NCBI RefSeq assembly: GCF_031834615.1
Contig: NZ_CP115543.1
Location: 2,057,001-2,121,000 of the forward strand
Direction: 5' to 3'
DNA length: 64,000 bases
From: Stenotrophomonas aracearum
GTDB taxonomy: Bacteria; Pseudomonadota; Gammaproteobacteria; Xanthomonadales; Xanthomonadaceae
Shown here: positions 1 to 9,163 of the stretch, in pieces
How positions within the stretch are numbered: the first letter of the stretch is position 1
Layout of the letters: each line of letters begins with the position of its first letter
Made by a program: the position numbers and the translations under genes
The notes under the pieces: model-generated
What the model was told of the DNA's origin: nothing
Database searches by the model: none
The model's input: the letters and a program-made list of their open reading frames with translations, nothing else

Positions 1-804
1 CTCTTCTAGCGCTGCACATCTGCCACGCTGGTTGTCCACCATCTGTAGTGCCGCCGCAGTGGCTGAGTGTGCCTTTTCGAGGCTACCCCGCATCTCTGCT
101 TCAATCGAAGTATGTTTTTTCACTGCGCTGGCCAGCTGCGCCTGCAACACCTTGCTCTCTTGTCTAGCGCGATCAAGATCACCCAATGCGCGGTTTTCGA
201 CAGATTTGACGTGCTCAGCCAGGCTCTCGCGCTCAGATCTCGCCGATTCCTCAGTCTCTTGGAGCCTGTCGTAGAGCGCCTGGCGTGACGCCTCCACATG
301 CTCAAGTCGATCAATAGCGGCGGCTCGTTGCCCGGCCAGTTCTGCAGCCTGTAGCTGAAGCTGATCGACCAATCGCTGCAATTCGGTAGCCTGGGCGCAT
401 GCGATGCGTTCCGCGGCAATTGCCGCCTCCGACCTCGCATGGACAGCGCTCATCTCAACTGCAAGTGCCTTGGACCGGACAAGAAGCTCCTCTTGTTTGA
501 GTGCAAGGTCCTCGCGCACCACGGAGAACTCAGCAAGGACCGCATCACGCGCATGTTCTAGCGCTAGCGCCCACCATTGCCCGGCAAGTTTCCCCACCAC
601 AGCCGGAGCGTCTTTCACGCCTGGACTCTCAGGGTGTAACCGACTTCCGAGGCTTTGCCACCAAGTCTCCAGCAAGCGGGTTACCGTGTTCGGGGAGCCC
701 GTACCTAGGTGCGCCCGGACGCGCTCCACCGTCGGGCGCTCGCCCTTTGCGACAAGCGCGTCAGCGGCGCCGTGCACGTCCAGTTCCGTGATGCCGCGAG
801 CCAT
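1..804 (-). CDS. KfrA-like DNA-binding coiled-coil protein (3' end outside window)
   Basis: The reading frame starts at ATG 804 and is still open at base 1, so only the N-terminal 268 residues are seen. Residues 1-50 look like the KfrA N-terminal DNA-binding domain (G-R-P-T-V-E-R-V-R, then G-S-P-N-T-V). The rest is a charged, Ala/Glu/Gln-rich heptad-like region typical of the KfrA coiled coil. KfrA proteins of plasmids bind DNA, repress their own genes and are thought to bridge or organise DNA. The gene is divergent from the recombinase at 909, and their 104-bp spacer holds two dyads that could be its operator. Two larger relatives lie at 33602 and 59096. The family is fairly sure; the regulatory role is inferred. 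Confidence 0.8.
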   Translation of the reverse strand, partial: MARGITELDVHGAADALVAKGERPTVERVRAHLGTGSPNTVTRLLETWWQSLGSRLHPESPGVKDAPAVVGKLAGQWWALALEHARDAVLAEFSVVREDLALKQEELLVRSKALAVEMSAVHARSEAAIAAERIACAQATELQRLVDQLQLQAAELAGQRAAAIDRLEHVEASRQALYDRLQETEESARSERESLAEHVKSVENRALGDLDRARQESKVLQAQLASAVKKHTSIEAEMRGSLEKAHSATAAALQMVDNQRGRCAALEE

Positions 805-850
805 TGAACTATCTCCTGTGCGGGCGCCCTGCCCCGTTGATTCCGTACTG

Positions 851-914
851 GCGATAAGTGATGATTATCGCTAGTAAACACCATATTTCATAGCGTACAT
901 TACATACTATGAAA
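851..914. promoter_or_regulatory. Divergent kfrA/recombinase control region with two dyads
   Basis: Bases 851-871 form GCGATAA-N7-TTATCGC. Bases 886-893 and 907-914 form TTTCATAG/CTATGAAA, which overlaps the recombinase start codon at 909. The 12-mer ATTACATACTAT lies at 899-910 and is repeated exactly at 60192-60203, next to another kfrA gene. A repressor bound here would cover the recombinase start. Operator function is inferred from symmetry and recurrence. Confidence 0.55.
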
Positions 915-1988
915 CGAAATTCCACTCCTTTGACTCTGTCTGCGACGGCCACGCAGCTGGTCTTGCCGGAACAGCTGGCCCAGCATGCCGCCGATGCGGT
1001 GCGCGAACTGCTCGCCGAAGCGGCCGCGGCCAACACGACCCGCAGCTACGCCACTGCCCTGCGCTACTGGGCCGGCTGGCACCAAGCCCGCTATGGCATT
1101 GAGCTGGCCTTGCCTGCGAGCGAGGCTGTGGTGATCCAGTTCCTGGTTGACCACATCCAGCGCAAGAGCAAGACCGGCCTGGTCAGCGAGCTGCCGCCGA
1201 CGCTGGACCAGGCTCTGGTCGCCGCCGGACTCAAAGCCAGGATCGGGCCCTTGAAGCTATCGACGGTGGTCCAGCGCGTGGCTGTGCTGTCTACCGCCCA
1301 CAAGCTCAAGCGCCTGGCCAACCCCTGCGAGCTACCCAGTGTCCGGACATTGTTGGGCCGGGCTCGGCGTGCCGCCGTCAAGCGCGGCGAACGGCCGACC
1401 AAGAAGACAGCCATCACGCGCCCGGAGCTTGAGGCCATGCTGGCGACTTGTGATGACAGTTTGGAAGGGCTGCGTGACCGTGCCCTACTCTGCTTCGGGT
1501 TCGCCAGTGGCGGGCGCCGGCGCAGCGAGATCGCCGCCGCGGACATGCGCGACCTTCGCAAGGTTGGCGACGACTGCTACATCTACCGGCTCGAGTACTC
1601 GAAGACGCAGCAGGCCGGGGTGAAGGCCGATTCCACCCCGGACAAGCCGATCCTGGGGCGCAGCGCAGAAGCGCTCGCTGCCTGGCTCGGAGCCGCGGAG
1701 ATTCATGAGGGGGCGATCTTCCGCCGAATTTGGAAGGAGCGAGTCGGCCCCGCTCTACTTCCAGGCTCGGTGGCCGCAGTCGTAAAGCGCCGGTCCCGTT
1801 TGGCGGGGCTGGAGGGAGACTTTGGTGCCCACAGCCTGCGGTCGGGGTTCGTGACCGAAGCTGGGAAACAAGGCATGCCCCTACCCGCGGTGATGGCCAT
1901 GACTGAGCACCGATCGGTAGCGAGCGTGATTGGGTACTTTCAAGCAGGTGCTGCTGAGGACAATCCAGCGGCGCGCCTACTGAAATGA
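909..1988 (+). CDS. Tyrosine recombinase / phage-type integrase
   Basis: A 359-residue protein of the tyrosine site-specific recombinase family. These enzymes cut and rejoin DNA at att-type sites through a 3'-phosphotyrosine intermediate. The N-terminal part (about 1-140) resembles a SAM-like core-binding domain. The C-terminal domain has the first catalytic Arg in SGGRRRSE (about residue 200), the HxxR box in HSLRSG (about 307-312), a second conserved His in EHRS (about 334) and the nucleophilic Tyr in IGYF (about 343). All catalytic positions are intact, so it is probably active. It is probably the integrase or resolvase of the island or plasmid; its att site was not identified. Divergent from the kfrA-like gene. 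Confidence 0.9.
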   Translation: MKRNSTPLTLSATATQLVLPEQLAQHAADAVRELLAEAAAANTTRSYATALRYWAGWHQARYGIELALPASEAVVIQFLVDHIQRKSKTGLVSELPPTLDQALVAAGLKARIGPLKLSTVVQRVAVLSTAHKLKRLANPCELPSVRTLLGRARRAAVKRGERPTKKTAITRPELEAMLATCDDSLEGLRDRALLCFGFASGGRRRSEIAAADMRDLRKVGDDCYIYRLEYSKTQQAGVKADSTPDKPILGRSAEALAAWLGAAEIHEGAIFRRIWKERVGPALLPGSVAAVVKRRSRLAGLEGDFGAHSLRSGFVTEAGKQGMPLPAVMAMTEHRSVASVIGYFQAGAAEDNPAARLLK

Positions 1989-2413
1989 GTACCTGCGGCG
2001 CGGCAGCCAGTCCCAAACATGGCTGCGGGATTGGCGCTTCTCTTCAGCAATGACCCAGAGCTACGAACTCGCCAAGATAGCTGCACTCCGAGCGACTTCG
2101 GTCTTGCTCGAGGGTTTAGTCAGGCGAGTTCCTTCTCAAATCTCTCCCAGGTCACTCAATTGTTCTTGGCACTAACTCTGCGGGCTTGAAGCTAGCCCAG
2201 TTGGTAGGGGTGCATTCCGCGCTGCGCCGTCAGCAACCTTGCTCCAGCTTCAGAGTGTTGCGACCTCGCGGGTCCCGCTCCATAATGCCGACGGCGATCG
2301 CGAAATTGGACGCGTTCGGGCCTGGGGGGGCGGAATGACGAAACTGGAAGTAGGCAGGCGCGGTATCAGAATGGCTGCGGCAAAGCGCTTGCCCTCCATG
2401 CGGGGCATTCGCA
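1989..2413. other. Intergenic region, no supported gene
   Basis: This 425-bp stretch lies between the recombinase and the three-gene ABC system. Short frames on either strand show no family motif and no good ribosome-binding site. It presumably carries the promoter of the downstream operon, but no clear -35/-10 pair was recognised. Confidence 0.5.
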
Positions 2414-4927
2414 GTGGCTGACGCTTTACTCCCCCAGGATGTCATAGACGGTGCCTCGGTTCGCGATCGGCCGAATCTGTTCGTTATCGGGTGCTATGAC
2501 AGACGCATCACCTTTTACTCGCAGCAAGTCAGGGCGCTCTCGCTCGTCCATGCGCTTAAGGATTTGGGCTACCTCAATGCCAACCCGCGCATTGCGGTGA
2601 TCGGCGGCGGTGCAGCCGGCGTTTCAGCGGCGGCGGCGGTTGCGCTTGTATCGAATTCTAACGTGATCTTGTTCGAGACAGCGGGTGAGTTGCTCTCGCT
2701 TCAGTCGACCACAGCCCGACGGCGCCTCGACCCGCACATTTATGACTGGCCTGCGCATGACACCACCGATCCGATCGCAGACCTGCCAATTCTAGATTGG
2801 GAATCCGGCACGTGCGTCTCGGTGCGTGATGATGTCCTGCTCAGTTTCGAGCACATCGCCCTTCGCCTCGCGCCACGGTTGCAGAAACGCATGCGGCACA
2901 AGGTGACCGGTCTTACCAGGGCAGCCGACGGATATGACGTCAGGTTTGTGAGTCTGGATGCGCCGCCGCCCGAAGCCGGGCAGGAGCGAACTGAGCGGTT
3001 CAACATGGTAATACTGGCGGTGGGGTTCGGCCTTGAGCCGGACGAGCCGCTGCAACATGTCCAGAGCGCAAGCTATTGGTCTGATGCCGGCGTGCCAGTC
3101 GCCGAATTCCAGGGGCGCCCCACGCCGCGATTTTTTATCAGTGGCGCTGGCGATGGCGGCCTGATCGATCTCGTGGCGGCCGGTGCGACCGACTTCGATC
3201 ATGCCGGCATGATCTCCATGATCTCGCAGCATCCCGGCGTCGGCGAGCTCTCCGCAACACTAACTGCGATCGACGCCGAGGCTCGGGCGGCCGACGCCGC
3301 CGGCATCCGGTTCGACTTTATGGCGATCTACGATGCACAACTGCTAGCCCCGCTGACCGCTATCGGATTGCTCGCTGCTGTCGCCCAGCAATTGCGCCCC
3401 GGCGTGCGGCTCACCTTGCAGACCCGGCACGCCGAACTGTTCGAGGTGTCCACCTCGATGCTTAACCGGTTAGCTGCATACCTGACGATCAAGGCGTGCG
3501 AATCAGACGCGCAGCGATCATTCCGGCACCTCCGATGCGATGCAGTTACGCGGATCGACGCACCCTTCCCTCCGTCCGAAGCTCCCGCTGCATTCTGGCT
3601 CGACTGTGGAGGGGATAAGGTCGCGGCTGATGCGGTCATAGTTCGTCGTGGACCGTTGCGCGGGGTGGTTCGCGCACCGTTTGAAGAGCATCTTGCGGGT
3701 TACGCGCTTGCGCATAAAGAGTGGCTCACCCGTCACGGCGACGCGACACTGGTTCCCAAGTTGTCAGGTCACGCGCGGAGGTTGTTCATAGAGGCGGCGC
3801 GTGATGCCGGTATTCCGCTCGCACCGCGCTTGCAGCGGGCCGCCGCGCAGCAATTGCCGATTTCGGTCCAGCTTCGCAGTGACGCCAATCGCGTGCGATG
3901 GTCGGGCGCGATCACGGCGGACCAACTCGTTAGAGCCTGGAGTGAGGATCAGGCGTTCGACATCATTCTCCCCGATGGGCCTGGCGACCTTGGAATCGCC
4001 GCAGGCGCTATCCTACGCGTCGCATGTCACAGCCGGGGCTGCCGCCTGCATGCCGCGCCGGCCTTGTGGACTCAACATGTACGTGCACTCAGCCTCGAGT
4101 CGCTGCATGCCGAAGGAATGACGATGCCGACGATCACCAGCGGGAATCCTGGTGGCGCGGCGCAAAATCCAGAACAAGTTGCTCCCGAGATTCTCGCGAG
4201 GCGAATCCATCGCTCGCTCGACGCTTGTCTGCTGGGCCGGCTCGACGCCCATCTCCAGCCTTTTTTTGCGAGCAATGCCGATCCCGGACGCCACATTGGC
4301 CTAACGATCGCCAATGACTTGCGCATCGCGATGGCAGGGACTTGGGCTGACTGGCAGGCGTCGTTCGCCGACGATTCCTCGTTGCTCAATCACTTCCTTA
4401 GATTGATGGTCTGCGCGGTCGATAGCGAAGATAATCGTGACGTTGCGCAGGTGCTTGTCGGACCGACCAAGTGGAAAGAAATTGTCCGAGGCACGACCGT
4501 CGCCCTGGCTATCGCGTCGGCGTGGAAGACAACCTCGCCCAGGGGCGGCGGGCCGGGCAATCTCGTTCGTGAGCGCGACGGTGACAGCGCATGGACCGGT
4601 CACGGGTGCGCGGCGGATTTGATCAACGGTAGCGACATGTCGTTGTGCGCCGCGTCATATATGTGGCAGACCCAATTTGTCATCCTGATCGTCAAGGTTA
4701 CGATAGAGGTCGCGCGTATCGCAGAGCGGGCTTTCGCTCAGATCGAATCTAATCAGCCGTCGCTCAGCGACACCGATGGCGGAGGCCCGGTGATTATGTC
4801 CATCAATCGCGAGTTTACTGATGCGGTCGCGTCAGGTCTGGTCGAACTCCGCGCCCTGCTGGCGACCGTCGAGGCCGGGCATTTCGAGGTCTTGGACAGA
4901 GCGATCGTGAAAGGTGGCGTGACATGA
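2414..4927 (+). CDS. FAD/NAD(P)-binding protein, first gene of an ABC three-component-like system
   Basis: An 837-residue protein starting at GTG 2414. Residues 58-70 carry the dinucleotide-binding motif IGGGAAG after a short motif FVIGCYDRRITF. The strand FNMVILAVGFG (about 195-206) and a second Rossmann motif, FISGAGDGG (about 232-240), follow, so the N-terminal half is a flavoprotein or nucleotide-binding fold. The last 230 residues form a different domain rich in Trp, Gly and Cys (GPTKWKEIVRG, HGCAADLI, WQTQFVIL). I read this as the system-specific C-terminal domain that couples an effector to the ATPase module. The stop overlaps the next start (ATGA), so the three genes are translationally coupled. 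The enzyme activity and substrate are unknown. Sensing or NAD(P)/FAD chemistry as an effector function is inference. Confidence 0.7.
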   Translation: MADALLPQDVIDGASVRDRPNLFVIGCYDRRITFYSQQVRALSLVHALKDLGYLNANPRIAVIGGGAAGVSAAAAVALVSNSNVILFETAGELLSLQSTTARRRLDPHIYDWPAHDTTDPIADLPILDWESGTCVSVRDDVLLSFEHIALRLAPRLQKRMRHKVTGLTRAADGYDVRFVSLDAPPPEAGQERTERFNMVILAVGFGLEPDEPLQHVQSASYWSDAGVPVAEFQGRPTPRFFISGAGDGGLIDLVAAGATDFDHAGMISMISQHPGVGELSATLTAIDAEARAADAAGIRFDFMAIYDAQLLAPLTAIGLLAAVAQQLRPGVRLTLQTRHAELFEVSTSMLNRLAAYLTIKACESDAQRSFRHLRCDAVTRIDAPFPPSEAPAAFWLDCGGDKVAADAVIVRRGPLRGVVRAPFEEHLAGYALAHKEWLTRHGDATLVPKLSGHARRLFIEAARDAGIPLAPRLQRAAAQQLPISVQLRSDANRVRWSGAITADQLVRAWSEDQAFDIILPDGPGDLGIAAGAILRVACHSRGCRLHAAPALWTQHVRALSLESLHAEGMTMPTITSGNPGGAAQNPEQVAPEILARRIHRSLDACLLGRLDAHLQPFFASNADPGRHIGLTIANDLRIAMAGTWADWQASFADDSSLLNHFLRLMVCAVDSEDNRDVAQVLVGPTKWKEIVRGTTVALAIASAWKTTSPRGGGPGNLVRERDGDSAWTGHGCAADLINGSDMSLCAASYMWQTQFVILIVKVTIEVARIAERAFAQIESNQPSLSDTDGGGPVIMSINREFTDAVASGLVELRALLATVEAGHFEVLDRAIVKGGVT

Positions 4928-5619
4928 CCAATGGTTCGACGATGTCCCCTGGTCTGACAGATTTTGCCGATCGGCTCCGCAATGCGGCGGCCGGACTTGA
5001 CCTCACTGTCGAGAACCGTCCAGAACTGGCGAGCTCGACGTTCAATGGTGGCTCGAGCAAGTCCACTTCGCTTAGTCCCAGCGACCTTCCGGCCGAGTGC
5101 CACGCCATCCGCATCGATCGCTTCAATATCGTGTTAAGCGTCCTGCCCGATATTCCGACGCTCGAGGCGGTGCGCGAGACCTTGCGTCGTTGTCGCAACC
5201 AGTGTGTCGTCGCGCGCTCCTATCTTGGCACGAACGAGACTCTCGATCTGCAGTTACTGCTATTGGGACCGCGCGCGAGCGAGCGGCAGGCAGCCTGGCG
5301 TGCGTTGGCGCTGATGGTCGAGCGGGACGATCGCGTGGCGCGCAAGCTTGCTTGGCTGCGCCCGGAAGACGAGCAGCAGGACGATGTAAGCTTCTCCGAC
5401 TTTCTAAAGCGGACGTTCCTCGCCCGGCCATGGGTTCATGACAAGGGTAAGTTTGAAGACGCGGCACTGGACGAACTGAGCGACAGCGGCGCATCGACGC
5501 CTGGCTTACCGCGAACGCTGGCGGACGACTGGGAGCGTATCGCGCTCGATGAGACGAAGTCGCCGGACGATATCGTCACGGCCCTGGTCAGGGCCTGGCA
5601 ACGAAGAGGCCAAGCATGA
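4924..5619 (+). CDS. Small middle protein of the ABC three-component-like system
   Basis: A 231-residue soluble protein with no signal peptide or membrane segment. Its central part has the pattern ARSYLGTNETLDLQLLLLGP (about 95-114), then DDRVARKLAWL and FLKRTFLARPW (about 139-172). These recall the middle components of ABC-3C systems, which join the ATPase to the effector protein. It overlaps its upstream neighbour by ATGA (4924-4927) and its downstream neighbour by ATGA (5616-5619), which argues for fixed stoichiometry and a complex. No catalytic motif is visible. Family membership rests on gene order, size and the weak motif resemblance; a profile search would decide it. Confidence 0.6.
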   Translation: MTNGSTMSPGLTDFADRLRNAAAGLDLTVENRPELASSTFNGGSSKSTSLSPSDLPAECHAIRIDRFNIVLSVLPDIPTLEAVRETLRRCRNQCVVARSYLGTNETLDLQLLLLGPRASERQAAWRALALMVERDDRVARKLAWLRPEDEQQDDVSFSDFLKRTFLARPWVHDKGKFEDAALDELSDSGASTPGLPRTLADDWERIALDETKSPDDIVTALVRAWQRRGQA

Positions 5620-8600
5620 GCGATATATTCCTTTCCCGCATTGCGATCCATGATTTTCGCACATTCGGCGACTTCGCCATCGACTTGCCGGCAGCGCCCG
5701 GACTCGTGCTGCTAACGGGAACCAATGGCCTCGGAAAGAGCAGCTTCTTCGACGCGATCGAATGGAGCCTGACGAACAAGATCCGCCGCTTCGAACCCTA
5801 TCTGCAGACGGGCAAGAAGAAGCTCGCCGAGAAGGACTATCTCACCCGTCGAGGGGCGGATCCGGGCTCGCATCGCGTGTCGCTGACGTTCTCCGATCAT
5901 GATCCGATCGAACGCGGCGCCGGCATCAGCACGCCCATGGCGGAAATCATCGCGCAACTCGCGCGTCCCGACCGCCGCACGATCAACGACCTTGGCACCT
6001 ATCTCGCCCTCACACATTTTCTTGGGCAAGCGTCGCACCAGCGGTTCACCAGCCGTGATCCTCGGGATCAGTGGCACGCGCTGAAGGGTCCGAGCGGTAT
6101 CGATCGGCTCGAACGCGTTCGAGCCGGGCTGCGCGGACGTCCGACAGTCGCGGCGTTCACCAGGCGCATCGAGCAGCAACAGGCGAGCGCTGCGACGCTG
6201 GAGCGTCAGATGGCCGACTGGCAGGGATGGATGACGCGGCTCGAACGGCTGCGCTCTGCCGCTCGCGCTACCGGCGTTCTAACTACTGCGGAGGTCTCCG
6301 AGCGCATCGATCAACTCGAGAACGAAATGCTACAGTTGATATCAGGCCAGCCCCTCGCTATAGCCGGCGAGGACATGGGGAGCCGTTTGGCCGCACTCGG
6401 CGACCGTATCAGCGATGCGTTGCGGTCTATGTCCGAGCGCAGGACTGCCTTGGAGGCCCTGACGCCACTGGTGACACAATTTTCGATCCGCGAGGGAGAG
6501 AGCCGCCTTGACGCCCCAGATCTCGTTAGGTTGCGAGGTGAATTGAGCAACGCTCAGGAACGGCTTGATCATGCGTCGCCTCTCGTCATTTCGGCGAGGG
6601 ACGCGGTCTTGGCGCAGCAAGCCGCTATGGCCACGATCGAGCAGAGCATCGCAATTCTTGACGCGGGTCGGACCGACCTCGCGCGTCGCGCCCAACTGGC
6701 TGAGCTGATCGCCGCCGACGAGGCGGATCGTGCCGCGTTAGGCCAAGCAATCGCCACCCGCCGAGCCGCGCTCGACGCTGCGGACGGTGCCATCGCTGCG
6801 CATGGCAAGGCTGTCGCTGAGCTGGGGCGCCTGCGTAGCTTGGCCGGTTCCGCCAATGCACTCGAAAGGTCGATGGTCGACTATCTCGGTCTCGAAAGTC
6901 AGGCCGGGCTCGCGAGGGCCGCGCTGGTGCAGGGTCGCAAAGTTGCCGATAGCGCCACGGCGGAACTAGCGCCGCTCGAGATCCAACTGTCGGATATCAA
7001 ACTCCATATCGCCCAAGCCGAGCAGGAACGTGCGGAAGCCGATCGTCACGCGACAGCCATTAGCGCCGCCCTCTCGCAGTTGTCGAGCCATTTACACGAA
7101 GACGACACCGAATGCCCAGTCTGCAGCACGTCATTTGAGCCTGGCGTAGTTAAGGCGCTCGCCGAGGCCGCGGCTTCGGGTAGCGACGGGCGGTTGGCCC
7201 AAGCCGATGAGGCGCTCGAAAGGCTGCGGACCAAATGCGCCGATCTGAACGGCAAAACTGCCGGCCTCAGATCGCAAGTTGCCGCAGTTGAGCAGCTCGA
7301 ACGAGCAGCCACCGCTGCCATACGAGCGGCGACCGATGCCCGCACAGCGATTGCCCGAGCGCTGAACGTGAGCGCTGATGGTGATCTCACAGGCGTCGCG
7401 GCAATGCGTAGGCGAGAAGCAGACGCCTTGCTTGCAACGGCTGAAGCGGCGCTCCCTCAGATGGCTGCGAATGCGGCTGCCGCGACCGAACAGCGTCCGT
7501 CAGTGGTGAACGACCTCGATGATCTGATCGGGCGCGAAAGCCAGCTCGGCACCCGGCTGGCACAGTTTCAAGCCGAAGATACGGCGTGTGCAGATCGGAT
7601 CGTGGCTCGCAATTTATCAAATGCCAGCATCGCCGACGTTGAAGGCCGTCTAACGTCGGAGCGTAGTCGGAGCGAGGCGGCTCGAACCCGTCTGGTCGAG
7701 CTAACCGATGCGGTCAGCGCGGCGGTCGTGACGGCGCAAAACGAGCAGGAGGCGGTTAATGCGGCGCAGCGCGATCTAGCGGCTGCAGAACTGATCCGCA
7801 CCAATGCGGAGCAGTCAACGCGTCATATGCAACTGCGTTGGACCCAGGCGGGGTTGCCGGACATCCCGAGCCAGCTTGGCTATGATCGCGGTATTGCGGC
7901 ACTCGACGCGAAGCTCGTAGGTTTGCGGTCGCTGGCGGAGCGGCACCAGATTCTTGCGCGTGATAATGAGAATGCATTGCTGCAGGCCGAGATGGACGAG
8001 ATCACTGCAGCGATGCGGCTGGCTGGTGGCGACGATGGTTTCGGCGATCCGGTCGCTTACCTCGCGACCATGAAGGCGAAAGTGGACGGTGAGAAGGAGG
8101 CAGTCAAGCTCACGACCGCTGCGCGCAATGCAGTCAAACGCTATTCGGAAGAGCTGCAGACGCAAGCCGACGACTTCTCCAGCCGGGTCCTGGATCCGCT
8201 TAACTCGGTGATCGACGACTTTAATGAGGCAATGCTGAGCACACCCGGCGAGAGCATTCAGTTCAAGGCCGACACACGGGTCGATGCCACTACTTTTGGC
8301 ATGGCGTTGCGCTATCGCGAGAAGGTCGAGAACGCCTTAGAGAGTAAGAAGGACTTGCCGCCGCAGGTAGTGCTTAGCGAAGGCCAGCTCGCTGCTAATG
8401 GCTTCAGCATTCTTTGCGCTGCCAGCACTGCTTATCCCTGGTCACGATGGCGCGCCTTGCTGCTGGACGATCCGCTCCAACACAACGACATCATCCACAC
8501 CGCGGCTTTCGTCGATGTGATGCGCAACATGGTAGAACTCAACGGCTACCAGCTGATCATGTCCAGTCACGATCGCGGCGAGAGCGACTTCATCGCGCGC

Positions 8601-8750
8601 AAGTTCGACGCGGCCGGGCTTCCCTGTACCACAGTTCTCCTGACCGCGCCCTCGGACAAGGGGGTTGTCTGGGGTCCGCCAGAACAGAATCAGGCGGCAA
8701 CCCGAATTCTTCGCCGTAGCGTCGAGAACTCGCATGCCAGGACCGCATGA
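5616..8750 (+). CDS. Rad50/SMC-like ABC ATPase with zinc hook
   Basis: A 1044-residue protein with the complete SMC/Rad50 layout. The Walker A motif is in GTNGLGKSS (about residues 35-43). Two long Ala/Glu/Arg-rich coiled-coil arms flank a CPVC zinc-hook motif near residue 500. The ABC signature LSEGQ lies near residue 920, and Walker B with D-loop follows in LLLDDPLQHND. A switch-like His is in MSSHDRGE near 985. Such ATPases dimerise around ATP and clamp DNA. As the last gene of the tightly overlapped trio it is probably the motor or sensor of a conflict system that detects foreign or abnormal DNA. The target and trigger are not shown by the sequence. Confidence 0.88.
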   Translation: MSDIFLSRIAIHDFRTFGDFAIDLPAAPGLVLLTGTNGLGKSSFFDAIEWSLTNKIRRFEPYLQTGKKKLAEKDYLTRRGADPGSHRVSLTFSDHDPIERGAGISTPMAEIIAQLARPDRRTINDLGTYLALTHFLGQASHQRFTSRDPRDQWHALKGPSGIDRLERVRAGLRGRPTVAAFTRRIEQQQASAATLERQMADWQGWMTRLERLRSAARATGVLTTAEVSERIDQLENEMLQLISGQPLAIAGEDMGSRLAALGDRISDALRSMSERRTALEALTPLVTQFSIREGESRLDAPDLVRLRGELSNAQERLDHASPLVISARDAVLAQQAAMATIEQSIAILDAGRTDLARRAQLAELIAADEADRAALGQAIATRRAALDAADGAIAAHGKAVAELGRLRSLAGSANALERSMVDYLGLESQAGLARAALVQGRKVADSATAELAPLEIQLSDIKLHIAQAEQERAEADRHATAISAALSQLSSHLHEDDTECPVCSTSFEPGVVKALAEAAASGSDGRLAQADEALERLRTKCADLNGKTAGLRSQVAAVEQLERAATAAIRAATDARTAIARALNVSADGDLTGVAAMRRREADALLATAEAALPQMAANAAAATEQRPSVVNDLDDLIGRESQLGTRLAQFQAEDTACADRIVARNLSNASIADVEGRLTSERSRSEAARTRLVELTDAVSAAVVTAQNEQEAVNAAQRDLAAAELIRTNAEQSTRHMQLRWTQAGLPDIPSQLGYDRGIAALDAKLVGLRSLAERHQILARDNENALLQAEMDEITAAMRLAGGDDGFGDPVAYLATMKAKVDGEKEAVKLTTAARNAVKRYSEELQTQADDFSSRVLDPLNSVIDDFNEAMLSTPGESIQFKADTRVDATTFGMALRYREKVENALESKKDLPPQVVLSEGQLAANGFSILCAASTAYPWSRWRALLLDDPLQHNDIIHTAAFVDVMRNMVELNGYQLIMSSHDRGESDFIARKFDAAGLPCTTVLLTAPSDKGVVWGPPEQNQAATRILRRSVENSHARTA

Positions 8751-9163
8751 ATACTGAGACCCTCAGAGGATCGCAACAACTGATATGAACATCGCCCGGT
8801 CGAGACCAGCTCCCTGCGTAGTTCCCACTTTGAGCAAAGGGCGATCTCGAGTCCGGGCTGTACCTTGATTGCCTCGCGAGATGGGAGCAGCTCCTCTTCG
8901 GACGATCCTCGTCCCATTTCCCTACCCGCTATACCAGTCACGAAGTCCACTTTAGGTCAAGAGTCGGCCTCCCTACCCCCGATAAATCTCCCTAATCCCC
9001 TCCCCTCCGATGTACGCTGCCTGCCAGAAGCGTACATCGCCATCGTAGAAGACGGGCAGTAGATGCCCTCGCACTGGTCTTGAGACTAGCCAGAATGGCC
9101 AACGCGGTCATCCGACGATCGCTTGCCCAAAAATACGGGGTAACGAGGGCGACCCCAAGTGGC
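8751..9163. other. Intergenic region with a strong hairpin
   Basis: This 413-bp stretch follows the ABC system. I see no gene with a family motif. Its one clear structure is the 11-bp-arm inverted repeat at 9008-9039. Confidence 0.5.
9008..9039. repeat. Perfect inverted repeat, 11-bp arms
   Basis: CGATGTACGCT and AGCGTACATCG are separated by 10 bases. No T-run follows, so it is not a typical intrinsic terminator. The 9-mer AGCGTACAT in its right arm also occurs at 892-900, in the recombinase promoter. It may be an operator or a structured mobile-element end; function unknown. Confidence 0.6.

Noticed and set aside
404..874. 156-codon plus-strand frame
   Set aside because: Antisense to the kfrA-like gene, which keeps a proper start and family motif.
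8865..9062. Small frame after the ABC operon
   Set aside because: No ribosome-binding site, Pro/Ser-rich random composition, and it spans the palindrome.
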